NCBI RefSeq assembly: GCF_000242255.2
Contig: NC_017033.1
Location: 124,001-188,000 of the forward strand
DNA: 64,000 nt
Source: Frateuria aurantia DSM 6220
Lineage (GTDB): Bacteria; Pseudomonadota; Gammaproteobacteria; Xanthomonadales; Rhodanobacteraceae
Reading direction: 5' to 3'
In this document: piece by piece, positions 36,542-44,999 of the stretch
How the letters are laid out: each line of letters begins with the position of its first letter
How positions within the stretch are numbered: position 1 is the first letter of the stretch
Notes under the pieces: generated by a model
What the model was told of the DNA's origin: nothing
Database searches by the model: none
Seen by the model: the letters and a program-made list of their open reading frames with translations, nothing else
Program-made: the position numbers and the translations under genes

Positions 36542-37354
36542 ATGAGCACGTTTGCGATGAGCCGGAGAAGCGTCTGGCGACATGGGCTGGGTCTGGGCCT
36601 GCTGCTGGCGGCATTGACGGTCTGGCCGCAGTGGGGGCATGCCGAGAATCCCTCCCAGTTGTGGTTGTTGCTGCAACGCTGCGCCGTGCAGGCCAAGGCC
36701 GGGCATCAGCCACCGCTGCCGTGCGCACGAGTCAGCGGCACGCCGGGCGCGCCGGACAGTTACGCGGTGCTGAAGGACCGGGACGGAAAGGCCCAGTATC
36801 TGCTGCTGCCGATGCAGCGTACTTCCGGCCTGGAAGCCGCCTCGCTGATCAAGCCCCAGGCGCACAATTTCCTGGCGGATGCCTGGGCCTTGCGGGACCA
36901 GGTCTCGGCCGCGGCCGACGCGGCTTTGCCACGTCAGGCTTTCGGTCTGGTCATCAATTCGGCCTACGGCCGCTCGCAGAACCAGCTGCATATCCACGCC
37001 GACTGCATGCAGCCCTGGCTGGTGCGGCGACTGGCCGACCCGGCCTTGAGTCGCGGTGAAGACTGGCAGTCCATCGATCTGCCACTGGATGGCGCCATCC
37101 GTCATTTCCAGTTGCGCTGGCTGCCCGGTGAGCAACTGAGCGTCAATCCGTTCAGGCTGCTGGCGGAGCATCTGTCGGCAGGCGACGACATGGCCAGTCA
37201 CAGTCTGGTCTTGATCGGCGGGTATGATCCGCGGCATCGACCGGGCTTTTTCCTGCTGAGCGGGCATCACGATGCCGCGACCGGTGACTCGGCGAATGCC
37301 GATCGGCTGCAGGATCTGGCTTGTCATATCGTTGCATCCCTCCCTTCACACTGA
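36542..37354 (+). CDS. cdh: CDP-diacylglycerol diphosphatase (Cdh-like)
   Basis: A 270-residue protein with an N-terminal membrane anchor or signal (GLGLGLLLAALTVW). The HIT-like motif NQLHIHADC matches the CDP-diacylglycerol pyrophosphatase family (PF02611), and the conserved segments LWLLLQRCAVQ and FGLVINSAYGRSQNQLHIH agree. The family hydrolyses CDP-diacylglycerol to phosphatidate and CMP. The gene begins 5 nt after the M23 stop and ends 10 nt before the phospholipase D gene, so all three are probably driven from the Zur-box promoter. A second in-frame ATG lies at 36557. Confidence 0.85.
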   Translation: MSTFAMSRRSVWRHGLGLGLLLAALTVWPQWGHAENPSQLWLLLQRCAVQAKAGHQPPLPCARVSGTPGAPDSYAVLKDRDGKAQYLLLPMQRTSGLEAASLIKPQAHNFLADAWALRDQVSAAADAALPRQAFGLVINSAYGRSQNQLHIHADCMQPWLVRRLADPALSRGEDWQSIDLPLDGAIRHFQLRWLPGEQLSVNPFRLLAEHLSAGDDMASHSLVLIGGYDPRHRPGFFLLSGHHDAATGDSANADRLQDLACHIVASLPSH

Positions 37355-37364
37355 GCGTGTTTTC

Positions 37365-38597
37365 ATGAAGCAGTTTCTGGTCCACCGCCTGTGCCTGACG
37401 ACTCTGGGCGTGGCGGGGCTGCTGGCCTCGGCCGGTCTTTGCGCCCATTCCGAATTCGAACTGGTGCACACCGTACCTGTGCATGCGGGGCTGGCAACCC
37501 CGGATCTGGCCGAGCCGGTCAAGGTCTGGTGCGATCTGTTCGACCAGGCCAGGCACAGCATCGATCTGGGCCAGTTCTATGCCAGCGCCGGGCCCACCGG
37601 CAGCCGGCTGGATACCGTGCTCAAGCACCTGGAAGCGGCCGGCCGGCGTGGCGTGAAGATCCGTTTCCTGCTGGAGGCCAAGGGGCTGCGGATGTCCGAT
37701 CCGGCGACGATTGCCCGGCTGAAGGCGATTCCGAACCTGGAATTCCGGACTCTGGATTATTCGAAGCTGACCGGCGACAGCATCATCCACGCCAAGTACA
37801 TGGTGATCGATGGCCGCCTGGCTTACGTCGGCAGCCAGAATTTCGACTGGCGTTCGCTGGAGCATATCCACGAGACGGGCGTGCGGATCGACGATGCGAC
37901 GATGGCCGCCCAGGTCCAGGCCATCTTCGACCAGGACTGGGCCGCCCAGGCCGAGGTGGCCGCCGGCCACGCGGTGGCGCCGTTGAATCGCGCCGAAGTC
38001 CGGGCGGACATCAGCCGGCCTGCTTTTCTGGTCGCCAGTCCCAATGCCTACAACCCGGCCGGCATCGGTGATTCGCAGCAGGCTCTGGTGGATCTGCTGG
38101 CCCAGGCCAAAAAGGAAGTGCGCGTGCAGGTGTTGACCTATGCGCCGCTGGAGTATGCCGTCAAGGGGCCGCGCCAGTTCTATCCGGTGATCGACAACGC
38201 CCTGCGGGCTGCGGCCCAGCGCGGGGTCAAGGTCAAGCTGATGGTCTCGTCCTGGAATACGGGCAAGCCGGCCATCGGTTATCTGAAGAGTCTGGCGGTG
38301 CTGCCCAATGTCGAGGTCCGGGTCGTGACCCTGCCGCAGGATCCCTCCGGCTTCATCCCTTTTGCCCGGGTGATCCATACCAAGACCATGGAGATCGACG
38401 ACCAGATCGCCTGGATCGGCACCAGCAACTGGGAAGGCGGCTATATGGACAAGTCCCGCAATCTGGAAGTGGTGCTGCGTGATCCGGCCATGGCGGCGCG
38501 GATCGACCAGCTGCACCAGCAGTTGTGGAATTCCAGCTACGCCCGGCCCGTCGACGTGAACGAGGATTATCCGCGACCGCATCCGGGCACGCCCTGA
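37365..38597 (+). CDS. Phospholipase D family protein, periplasmic
   Basis: A 410-residue protein with an N-terminal signal peptide (LCLTTLGVAGLLASAGLCAHS). It has two HKD half-sites, IIHAKYMVIDGRLAYVGSQNF and VIHTKTMEIDDQIAWIGTSNW, so both catalytic His-Lys-Asp sets are present. Members act as phosphodiesterases or transphosphatidylases on phospholipids, cardiolipin or nucleic acid. Chemistry in this family is metal-independent. It is the last gene of the Zur-box operon and is followed by a long bidirectional terminator. Its substrate is not clear; with Cdh next door a phospholipid is plausible. Confidence 0.85.
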   Translation: MKQFLVHRLCLTTLGVAGLLASAGLCAHSEFELVHTVPVHAGLATPDLAEPVKVWCDLFDQARHSIDLGQFYASAGPTGSRLDTVLKHLEAAGRRGVKIRFLLEAKGLRMSDPATIARLKAIPNLEFRTLDYSKLTGDSIIHAKYMVIDGRLAYVGSQNFDWRSLEHIHETGVRIDDATMAAQVQAIFDQDWAAQAEVAAGHAVAPLNRAEVRADISRPAFLVASPNAYNPAGIGDSQQALVDLLAQAKKEVRVQVLTYAPLEYAVKGPRQFYPVIDNALRAAAQRGVKVKLMVSSWNTGKPAIGYLKSLAVLPNVEVRVVTLPQDPSGFIPFARVIHTKTMEIDDQIAWIGTSNWEGGYMDKSRNLEVVLRDPAMAARIDQLHQQLWNSSYARPVDVNEDYPRPHPGTP

Positions 38598-38612
38598 AGC
38601 CACGGATATGGA

Positions 38613-38650
38613 CGCGAAAAGGCCGGGAGGTGACTCCCGGCCTTTTCGCG
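38613..38650. terminator. Bidirectional rho-independent terminator
   Basis: A perfect 17-bp stem, CGCGAAAAGGCCGGGAG at 38613-38629 and its complement at 38634-38650, encloses a 4-nt loop. It lies between the converging phospholipase D and S46 peptidase genes, and the A and T tracts inside the stem give U-rich ends in either direction. Confidence 0.85.
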
Positions 38651-38652
38651 CT

Positions 38653-40725
38653 TTACAGCTTGCCGTTGTCCAGTTCCCTGGCCAGTCGCGGCAGGTGGTA
38701 GACCTTGTCGATGGCCTGCTCCAGGAGAGCGGTGTCCACCGCAACGGCCCGGTTCTGGCGGCCGTCGTACTGGAAATTGCCGCCCAGCGAGTGGATATTG
38801 CCATCGAAGATCAGGCCGACGGCATGACCGTTCTGGTCGATCACCGGGCTGCCGGAGTTGCCGCCGATGATGTCATTGTCGGTGACAAAGTCCATCGGGG
38901 TGGCCGGATCCAGCGCGGCCCGGGCTTTCAGCCAGCTGTCCGGCAGCTGGTAGGGCGCGGCACCGGTAGCCCGCCGGTACAGGCCGGCGATATCGGTGAA
39001 GGGTGCGACCGGCTTGCCGGCTTCGTTCCAGCCGACCACCTTGCCGAAGCTGAGGCGCGGACTGAAGGTGGCATCCGGATAGCTGTTCGCGCCATCACGG
39101 GCGAAGCGGGCCTGGGCGATGGCTTCGCTGGCCTGGGTGACCGGGGCGACGACCTCGTCTTCATATTGCTTGCGCAGTGCACGGGCCTGCGGATCGATCT
39201 GGCGGGCCAGCACGATCATCGGGTCGGTGCTGGCCGCAATGGCGGCGGCACCGCCTTGCCACAGCTTTTCGCGATAGGCGGGGTCACTCAGGCGACTGCC
39301 GGTCAGCAGGGCCTGGGCCTTCTGCTCCGGCGACTGCCGGCCCAGCACTTCATGAACGAAGGGGGCATCGCTGCCCAGCCGTTGGCGCATCTTTTCCAGC
39401 GACCAGGCCAGGGTGGTTTCGTCGTAGTCCCGGTCATAGGCGGCGGTAGAGGCGACGGCCTGCTGCAGGGCCGGCAGATTGGCATCGCGGTAGGCCGGCA
39501 GGCGCTCGGCATCGGGTTTCTGCCGTTCCGCGGCCGCGCGCACCAAGGTCCGGGCCTGCTTGAACAGGCTGGAGGCAAAGCCGCTGCCGGCTTCGATCAC
39601 GCTGTAAGGCGTCGCCAGTTCATGGCTGCGGTCTTCGGCCTGCTGCAGGGTGGCCCAGGGATCGCCGAAGCGCTGGCGACGGCCGGCATCGGCGGCGATC
39701 CATTCGCGCAGGTCCTGATCCTGGACCTGTTTGCGGTGGGCAAAGGCGGGGTCATTCAGGGTTTCCAGCCAGCCGCCGTAGACTTTCAGTGAATTGTCCA
39801 GGCCGAACAGGGTGTCGTCGGCGGCCGTGGCCTGCTGGCTGCCACGGCGACTGTAGTCCCACAGCACGCCGCGCATCTCCGAGAGGCGGCCCCAGGCCGG
39901 GATCAGCTGGTTGTCGCGCATGGCCTGCAGCGCGGTCCAGGGCGTTTCGCGCTGGGTCGAGCCGGGATTGCCGACCACGAAAGTCAGCTGACCGGCCTTG
40001 GGGCCCTGCGGGCTGAATTTGAGGAATTTCGGGGTGGACGCGGGCTTGCCGTCGACATAGGCACGGAAAAAGGTGACATCCATGTCGTAGCGCGGAAAAT
40101 TGAAGTTGTCCGGATCGCCTCCGAAGAAGGCGATACCTTGTTCGGGTGCGAATACCAGCCGCACGTCCTGATAGCGGCGGTAGCGATACAGTGCATAGCG
40201 GCCGCCGTGATACAGGCTGACCACGTCGCAGCGCCACTGGCTGGCATGGCCGGCAATGCATTCCTGTTCGATCCGGCTGTCGATGGCGCGGATCGCGGCC
40301 ATTCGTGCCGCGCCATGGGTGCCGGCGGTGGCGGCATTGACCCGGGCGGTGACGTCGGTGATCGCGTCCAGCTGGTTGATTTCCATGGTCGGGCACTTGG
40401 CTTCGTCTTCGCGACGATCCGCGACAAAGCCATCATCCATGTAATTTCTGCCCTTGCCCGAGAGCTGGGACAGGCAGCCGTTGGCACAATGGTGATTGGT
40501 CATCACCAGACCATTGGCGGAGACAAAGGAGCCGGAGCAGCCTTCGGCCAGCCTGACCGAGGCATGCTGGACCAGATCGATCCACTGCGCGCTGGGCGTG
40601 AAGCCGTAACGCTGCTGGATCTGCTGCACCGGCAGATGATCCAGGGTCCACATCCCCTCATCACCCATGGCCGTTCCGGATATGCCGGCCAGCAGGGCAA
40701 GCATGCCGCCTGTCAGGTATTTCAT
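38653..40725 (-). CDS. S46 family serine dipeptidyl-peptidase (DPP7/DPP11-like), probably Zur-controlled
   Basis: A 690-residue exported peptidase, the usual length of S46. The signal peptide is LTGGMLALLAGISGTAMG, followed by the conserved GMWTLDHLP. The catalytic His lies in MTNHHC (about residues 76-80) and the nucleophile in GGNSGSPV (Ser624). The S46 family removes dipeptides from peptide N-termini in the periplasm. The following SLGGNF suggests the DPP7-like (hydrophobic) rather than the Asp/Glu-specific DPP11 type, with modest certainty. ATG 40725 is preceded by GGAG; a Zur-box-like palindrome begins 22 nt upstream. Confidence 0.9.
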   Translation of the reverse strand: MKYLTGGMLALLAGISGTAMGDEGMWTLDHLPVQQIQQRYGFTPSAQWIDLVQHASVRLAEGCSGSFVSANGLVMTNHHCANGCLSQLSGKGRNYMDDGFVADRREDEAKCPTMEINQLDAITDVTARVNAATAGTHGAARMAAIRAIDSRIEQECIAGHASQWRCDVVSLYHGGRYALYRYRRYQDVRLVFAPEQGIAFFGGDPDNFNFPRYDMDVTFFRAYVDGKPASTPKFLKFSPQGPKAGQLTFVVGNPGSTQRETPWTALQAMRDNQLIPAWGRLSEMRGVLWDYSRRGSQQATAADDTLFGLDNSLKVYGGWLETLNDPAFAHRKQVQDQDLREWIAADAGRRQRFGDPWATLQQAEDRSHELATPYSVIEAGSGFASSLFKQARTLVRAAAERQKPDAERLPAYRDANLPALQQAVASTAAYDRDYDETTLAWSLEKMRQRLGSDAPFVHEVLGRQSPEQKAQALLTGSRLSDPAYREKLWQGGAAAIAASTDPMIVLARQIDPQARALRKQYEDEVVAPVTQASEAIAQARFARDGANSYPDATFSPRLSFGKVVGWNEAGKPVAPFTDIAGLYRRATGAAPYQLPDSWLKARAALDPATPMDFVTDNDIIGGNSGSPVIDQNGHAVGLIFDGNIHSLGGNFQYDGRQNRAVAVDTALLEQAIDKVYHLPRLARELDNGKL

Positions 40726-40747
40726 CGATGACTCCGCGCTCTGTATG

Positions 40748-40768
40748 AGATGTTATAATATTACATCT
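40748..40768 (-). promoter_or_regulatory. Zur-box-like palindrome upstream of the S46 peptidase
   Basis: A 21-bp site begins AGATGTTATAA and ends TATTACATCT; 9 of 10 base pairs are symmetric. It shares ATGTTATA and ACATC with the site at 35148-35166 and matches the gammaproteobacterial Zur pattern. It lies in the 96-bp gap between zapE and the S46 gene, where it can only serve the S46 gene. Confidence 0.8.
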
Positions 40769-40821
40769 GGATGGCAGGCAAAGGGGCCGGAAGTCATGCT
40801 GCCAGCGGCCGCCGGACAGGC

Positions 40822-41943
40822 TCAATCGACCCGGTGCGGCAGCTCCAGATAGGCCTCGCTCTGCATCTCGATAAGCCGCGACTGGGTACGGCCGAACTCG
40901 GCCTGCAGCCGTTCGCCGCGGTACAGGTCAGTGATCGGGGCCTCGGCCGAGATCACCAGCTTCACATGCCGGTCGTAGAATTCATCGATCAGGCTGATGA
41001 AGCGGCGTGCCGCATCGTCAGTGCTGCCGTCGAACACCGGGACCGAGGCCAGGATCACTTCCGGGCTGGATTTGGCCAGGGCGATATAGTCGGCGACCGA
41101 ACGGGGGCCTTCGCACAGGGCGGGAAAATCGAACCACAGCATGCCGGCGGCCTGTTTGCGCAAGGGCACAGGCCGGCCGAGGATCTCCAGACTGCCGCCT
41201 TCGCGGACTTCACCGTCGGCCTGGCTGGCGAAGATCCGTTCCAGTTCCCGCTCGGCATCGGCATCGGCCGGGGTCAGCCACACCGGGGCCTGCTGCAAGG
41301 CCCGCAGGCGCCAGTCGCGCGGAGAGACCATTTCGTGGACATGGCAATGCGCTTCCAGCAAGGCGATCGCAGGCAGGAACCGGGCTCGTTGCAGACCTTC
41401 CCGATACAGGTCCGGCGGGGCGGTATTGGAGGTGGTGACCAGGGTCAGACCACGCTCGAACAAGCCTTGCAGCAAGCCGGAGAGAATCATTGCGTCACCG
41501 ATGTCGTGGACCAGAAACTCGTCCAGGCAAAGCACCCGGCAGCGGGCGGCGATACCGGCGGCTACCTGGACCAGGGGGTCACGCTGGCCGTCGAGCTCGC
41601 GCAGGCGATCCTGCACTTCGGCCATAAAGCGGTGGTAGTGCCGGCGAATCACCTGAGCGGGCGGCAGACTGGCCACCAGCAGGTCCATCATGAAGGTCTT
41701 GCCGCGACCCACGCTGCCCCACAGGTACAGGCCGGGAATCTGTGCGGGGCCACCGTTGATCGCCCGTTGCAGCCGGCCCAGCAGACCCGGACGGGGGGGC
41801 GGGATGTCCCGGCACGCCTGCCAGATCCGGTCGAATTCGGGCATCACCTTCAGCTGGACGGGATCGAGTTCCCACTGGCCGGTGGCGGCACCTTGTTCAT
41901 AGCGGAGGCCGGGGGCCAGATCCTTCGACAATTGCTCGGTCAT
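40822..41943 (-). CDS. zapE: Cell division protein ZapE (AFG1-like ATPase)
   Basis: A 373-residue AFG1-family P-loop ATPase. Walker A is YLWGSVGRGKTFMMDLL and the Walker B segment VLCLDEFLVHDIGDAMIL; the arginine-finger region is near GLTLVTTSNTAPPDLY. The family associates with the Z-ring in E. coli (ZapE) under low oxygen or heat. The start ATG 41943 is preceded by an in-frame GTG that has no better ribosome site. It is followed on the same strand by the S46 gene but separated by the Zur-like site. Confidence 0.9.
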   Translation of the reverse strand: MTEQLSKDLAPGLRYEQGAATGQWELDPVQLKVMPEFDRIWQACRDIPPPRPGLLGRLQRAINGGPAQIPGLYLWGSVGRGKTFMMDLLVASLPPAQVIRRHYHRFMAEVQDRLRELDGQRDPLVQVAAGIAARCRVLCLDEFLVHDIGDAMILSGLLQGLFERGLTLVTTSNTAPPDLYREGLQRARFLPAIALLEAHCHVHEMVSPRDWRLRALQQAPVWLTPADADAERELERIFASQADGEVREGGSLEILGRPVPLRKQAAGMLWFDFPALCEGPRSVADYIALAKSSPEVILASVPVFDGSTDDAARRFISLIDEFYDRHVKLVISAEAPITDLYRGERLQAEFGRTQSRLIEMQSEAYLELPHRVD

Positions 41944-42025
41944 CACTCAGAGGCAGGCGGCTGGAACATATCCATGACCGCGACAGGATAACGCATGCCC
42001 GGCTCCGGCGCGGGGCCGTCCCGGT

Positions 42026-42709
42026 TCAGGTCGTAGCGACGGCGGGCCAGGGCAGGGCGGCGGCCTGCAGTTCGCGGCGCAGATCCAGCAGCTTGCCGTG
42101 GAAGAAATGTCCGGTATCCGGCAGCCGGACCAGGCTGGGGGACGACGGCAGTCGATCGATCCAGGCATGGACGGCGGTCGGATCAACGATTTCGTCCTGA
42201 TCGCCCTGAATCACCCACCACGGGCATCCGGGCAGGGCGATGTCCTCGAAGGGCCAGCGTCCGACCGGGGGGGCCACGCTGATCAGGGCGTCGGCGGCCA
42301 GTCGCCGAGCATTGCGGATCGAGACATAGCTGCCGAAGGAAAACCCTGCCAGCCAAAGGGCATCATCGGGTCGGCTGGCGCGGACCCAGTTGACGACGGC
42401 AGCCAGATCATCGCCCTCGCCGTTGCCGTCGTCATAGGCACCAGCCGACTCGCCGACGCCACGGAAATTGAACCGTACCGTGGCCAGCCCGCGCTCGCGC
42501 AGACTGCGTTCCAGCATCGTCACCACCTTGTTCTGCATGGTGCCGCCCTGCAGTGGATGCGGATGGCAGATCACGGCTGTGGCCGCGGCCCGGGCATGGG
42601 GAGCGGCCTGCTGCGCGAGGACCTGCAACGGCCCGCAGGGACCGTCCAGCAGCAGCGTGGTGGCGGTTTCCGGGAAGGGAGGCAGGCGCGCAGGCTGTGG
42701 CATAGTCAT
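42026..42709 (-). CDS. Alpha/beta hydrolase (CocE/NonD-like serine hydrolase)
   Basis: A 227-residue cytoplasmic hydrolase. The segments CHPHPLQGGTMQNKVV and FRGVGESAG, the nucleophile elbow GFSFGSY, Asp in GDQDEIVDP and His in DTGHFFHGKL are typical of the small YjfP/YsgA-like alpha/beta hydrolases found beside zapE in related genomes. Substrate unknown. ATG 42709 or 42703 could be the start. The gene is divergent from acpH, with a 40-bp shared promoter gap, and lies 82 nt upstream of zapE. Confidence 0.82.
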   Translation of the reverse strand: MTMPQPARLPPFPETATTLLLDGPCGPLQVLAQQAAPHARAAATAVICHPHPLQGGTMQNKVVTMLERSLRERGLATVRFNFRGVGESAGAYDDGNGEGDDLAAVVNWVRASRPDDALWLAGFSFGSYVSIRNARRLAADALISVAPPVGRWPFEDIALPGCPWWVIQGDQDEIVDPTAVHAWIDRLPSSPSLVRLPDTGHFFHGKLLDLRRELQAAALPWPAVATT

Positions 42710-42749
42710 GGTTGCGATGATACGCCAAGCGGACATGAGGAGCTGGCCT

Positions 42750-43379
42750 GTGAATTTTCTGGCGCACGCCGTGCTGGCCGGGCCAGACCCCTGGTTGCGG
42801 CTGGGCGGCTTTCTGGGCGATTTCGTGCACGGGTCCCCAGCGCCGGCATGGCCGCTCGGGCTGCAACGGGGTGTGCGTCTGCATCGTGCCATCGATGGCT
42901 TTACTGATCGTCATCCGTCTGTGGTCGAGGCGCGTAACAGTTTTGTCGCGCCGTATCGTCGCTTCGCCGGGATCGGACTGGATATCTGGTTTGACCACTG
43001 TCTGGCTCTGGATTTTTCGCGCTGGACCGGACAATCGCTGGCGGAATACTCGCTGGAGCTTGAGGCGCTGCTGTGCAGCCACGATGCTTGGCTGACGCCA
43101 GAGCTGCGCCGGTTTCGGGCCTATATGCAGGCGCATCATCTGCCGGCGGGCTATGCGGATCCGGTGGAGCTGCAGGCGGCCTTGAGCGGCATTTCGCGGC
43201 GTCTGCGTTTCGCCAACCCGTTGGCGGAAATGTTGCCGCAGTTGCAGATACGCTCGCAGGCCTTGCAGCCAGTGTTCGAGACCTTGTTCGGCGATCTGCA
43301 GGACTTTGCCCGGGAATGGCTTCAGGCTGATACATCTGGAGCCGTTGCGACTCCAGGGCAGATGCGGATTTCACGCTGA
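42750..43379 (+). CDS. acpH: Acyl-carrier-protein phosphodiesterase (AcpH, DUF479)
   Basis: A 209-residue protein beginning (V/M)NFLAHAVLAGPDPWLRLGG, with GDFVHG and LHRAIDGFTDRHP typical of the ACP hydrolyase family, whose His/Asp residues form an HD-like metal site. It removes 4'-phosphopantetheine from acyl carrier protein. GTG 42750 is preferred, with GAGGAG 7 nt ahead; an in-frame ATG at 42735 would put that ribosome site inside the gene. Confidence 0.88.
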   Translation: MNFLAHAVLAGPDPWLRLGGFLGDFVHGSPAPAWPLGLQRGVRLHRAIDGFTDRHPSVVEARNSFVAPYRRFAGIGLDIWFDHCLALDFSRWTGQSLAEYSLELEALLCSHDAWLTPELRRFRAYMQAHHLPAGYADPVELQAALSGISRRLRFANPLAEMLPQLQIRSQALQPVFETLFGDLQDFAREWLQADTSGAVATPGQMRISR

Positions 43380-43480
43380 AAAGTTATTGTCGAAATAGCT
43401 GGTTATGATAGCTGCAGGGAAAGATCGGACGCTTGCCTGCCGGTGTCGGAACGGGAAGCCAGGCATCAAGTCGGCAGGGA

Positions 43481-43583
43481 GCCCCTGCCATGGGTCATGG
43501 TCTTCCCATGTCAACTGGCAGGGGCAAAAGGCGTTCAACTGCATCTATTCTCCATGCTGGGGGCCGGACTTCGTTCCGGCCCC
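43481..43583 (+). promoter_or_regulatory. Structured leader upstream of the mdtA-like gene
   Basis: GCCCCTGCCA (43481-43490) pairs perfectly with TGGCAGGGGC (43516-43525), and inside it CATGGG pairs with CCCATG. Thirty-five bases further, GGGGCCGGA (43560-43568) pairs with TCCGGCCCC (43575-43583). The second stem ends about 60 nt before the mdtA start. The stems could form an RNA regulatory structure; no known riboswitch is recognised. Confidence 0.4.
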
Positions 43584-43642
43584 GTTCTGGGGCGGGTCCG
43601 GGCGGCATATCGGATCGCTGTGCATATTTCTGGAGTGACTGC

Positions 43643-44908
43643 ATGTCGCGTGTTTTGAAAATTGCGGTGATCCTCGTCATCGTTGTCGTTCTGGTTCTGG
43701 TCGGACTGCATTTCCTGCGGCCGGGCGGAGACCGGGCGGGTGGGATGCACCATGGCCACGGGCCGGCCAGCGCGGCATCCGCTACCGGCAAATCGGCAGG
43801 GGATGCGGGCGCCTCCGATCCTGTGCCGGTCACGGTGGAGTCGGTCAAGGCTCAGGACGTGCCGATCTATCTGGTCAACCAGGGCACGGTGACCGCGCTC
43901 AACTCGGTAACCATCCAGCCACAGATTTCCGGTCGACTGTTCAGTCTGCATTTTGCAGAAGGGCAGGCGGTCAAGAAGGGCGACCTGCTGGCCGTGATCG
44001 ATCCGCGTCCCTATCAGGCAACGCTGGACCAGGACCTCGCCAAGACCTTGCAGGACCAGGCATCGCTGGATACGGCGATCAGCACCTATGAGCGCAACAA
44101 GAAGCTGCTCTCCAAGGGCTATGTCTCGGCCTTGAACATGGATACCTATACCAACAACGTGGCCCAGCTCAAGGCGACAGTGGCATCCGACAAGGCGGCG
44201 GTACAGTACGCCCGGGTGCAGCTGAGCTACACCCAGCTGCGCTCGCCCATCGATGGTATCGCCGGCATCCGCCAGGTCGATATCGGCAACCAGCTGACGA
44301 CTTCCAGCGATATCGTGGTATTGACCCAGATCACGCCGATCTATGTGATCTTCACCTTGCCGGAGTCGACCCTGGACGATGTGCGGGGTGCCGCGCATGA
44401 AGGCCGGCTCGAGGTCAACGTCATGAACCGGGACAATACCGGTGTCCGTGCCAATGACGGCTATCTCGAGGTAGTGGACAACCAGGTTGCGACCGGGACC
44501 TCCACCTACAAGCTGCGTGCGGTATTCCCCAATACCCATGGCGAGCTGTGGCCGGGCGAATATGCCAATGTGCGATTGAAGGTGCGCACTGTCCATGACG
44601 GGCTGGTGATTCCCTCGCAGGCCGTGCAGCGCGGACCGGATGGCGACTATGTCTATCTGGTCCAGGCCGACAAGACAGTGAAGATGCAGTCGGTCACGGT
44701 GGGCAGCGAAGTCGGTGACAGCCATGTGCTGATCAACAAGGGCCTGGCCCTGAATGATGTGGTGGTGACCGAAGGTCAGTTCCGTCTGAAGCCGGGCAGC
44801 AAGGTCAATGCGATGCAGCCGGGTCAGGTGCCGGCGGCCCCGACCGCGGCCGAGCTGAAGAAGGCGGGTGCCGCGATGCATCGTGGCAGCCATGGTGGTC
44901 CGCACTAA
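43643..44908 (+). CDS. mdtA: RND efflux periplasmic adaptor subunit (MdtA-like)
   Basis: A 421-residue membrane-fusion protein. ATG 43643 follows TGGAG and starts with an N-terminal membrane anchor (IAVILVIVVVLVLVGLHF). A His-rich linker (GGMHHGHGPAS) leads to the barrel-sandwich domain (TVTALNSVTIQPQISGRLF), the alpha-hairpin (DQDLAKTLQDQASLDTAIST) and the motif YTQLRSPIDGIAGIRQVDIGN. The C-terminus is again His-rich (MHRGSHGGPH). It should connect two RND pumps encoded downstream to an outer-membrane channel. Its length and motifs match MdtA/MuxA of heteromeric pumps. Confidence 0.9.
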   Translation: MSRVLKIAVILVIVVVLVLVGLHFLRPGGDRAGGMHHGHGPASAASATGKSAGDAGASDPVPVTVESVKAQDVPIYLVNQGTVTALNSVTIQPQISGRLFSLHFAEGQAVKKGDLLAVIDPRPYQATLDQDLAKTLQDQASLDTAISTYERNKKLLSKGYVSALNMDTYTNNVAQLKATVASDKAAVQYARVQLSYTQLRSPIDGIAGIRQVDIGNQLTTSSDIVVLTQITPIYVIFTLPESTLDDVRGAAHEGRLEVNVMNRDNTGVRANDGYLEVVDNQVATGTSTYKLRAVFPNTHGELWPGEYANVRLKVRTVHDGLVIPSQAVQRGPDGDYVYLVQADKTVKMQSVTVGSEVGDSHVLINKGLALNDVVVTEGQFRLKPGSKVNAMQPGQVPAAPTAAELKKAGAAMHRGSHGGPH

Positions 44909-44999
44909 GCCGGACCGATGACAGGAACCGCTGCACACGAGGTGCAGCGGCAACGCTCGTGAGCCCTGGGCGTCGATCTGCCCGCAGCGCAAGGTATTT

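Noticed and set aside
34380-36728. A 782-codon reverse frame running through the M23 gene into the ZIP gene
   Set aside because: Only the last 247 codons encode a protein-like sequence (ZIP). The upstream part is antisense to the M23 gene and crosses the Zur-like box.
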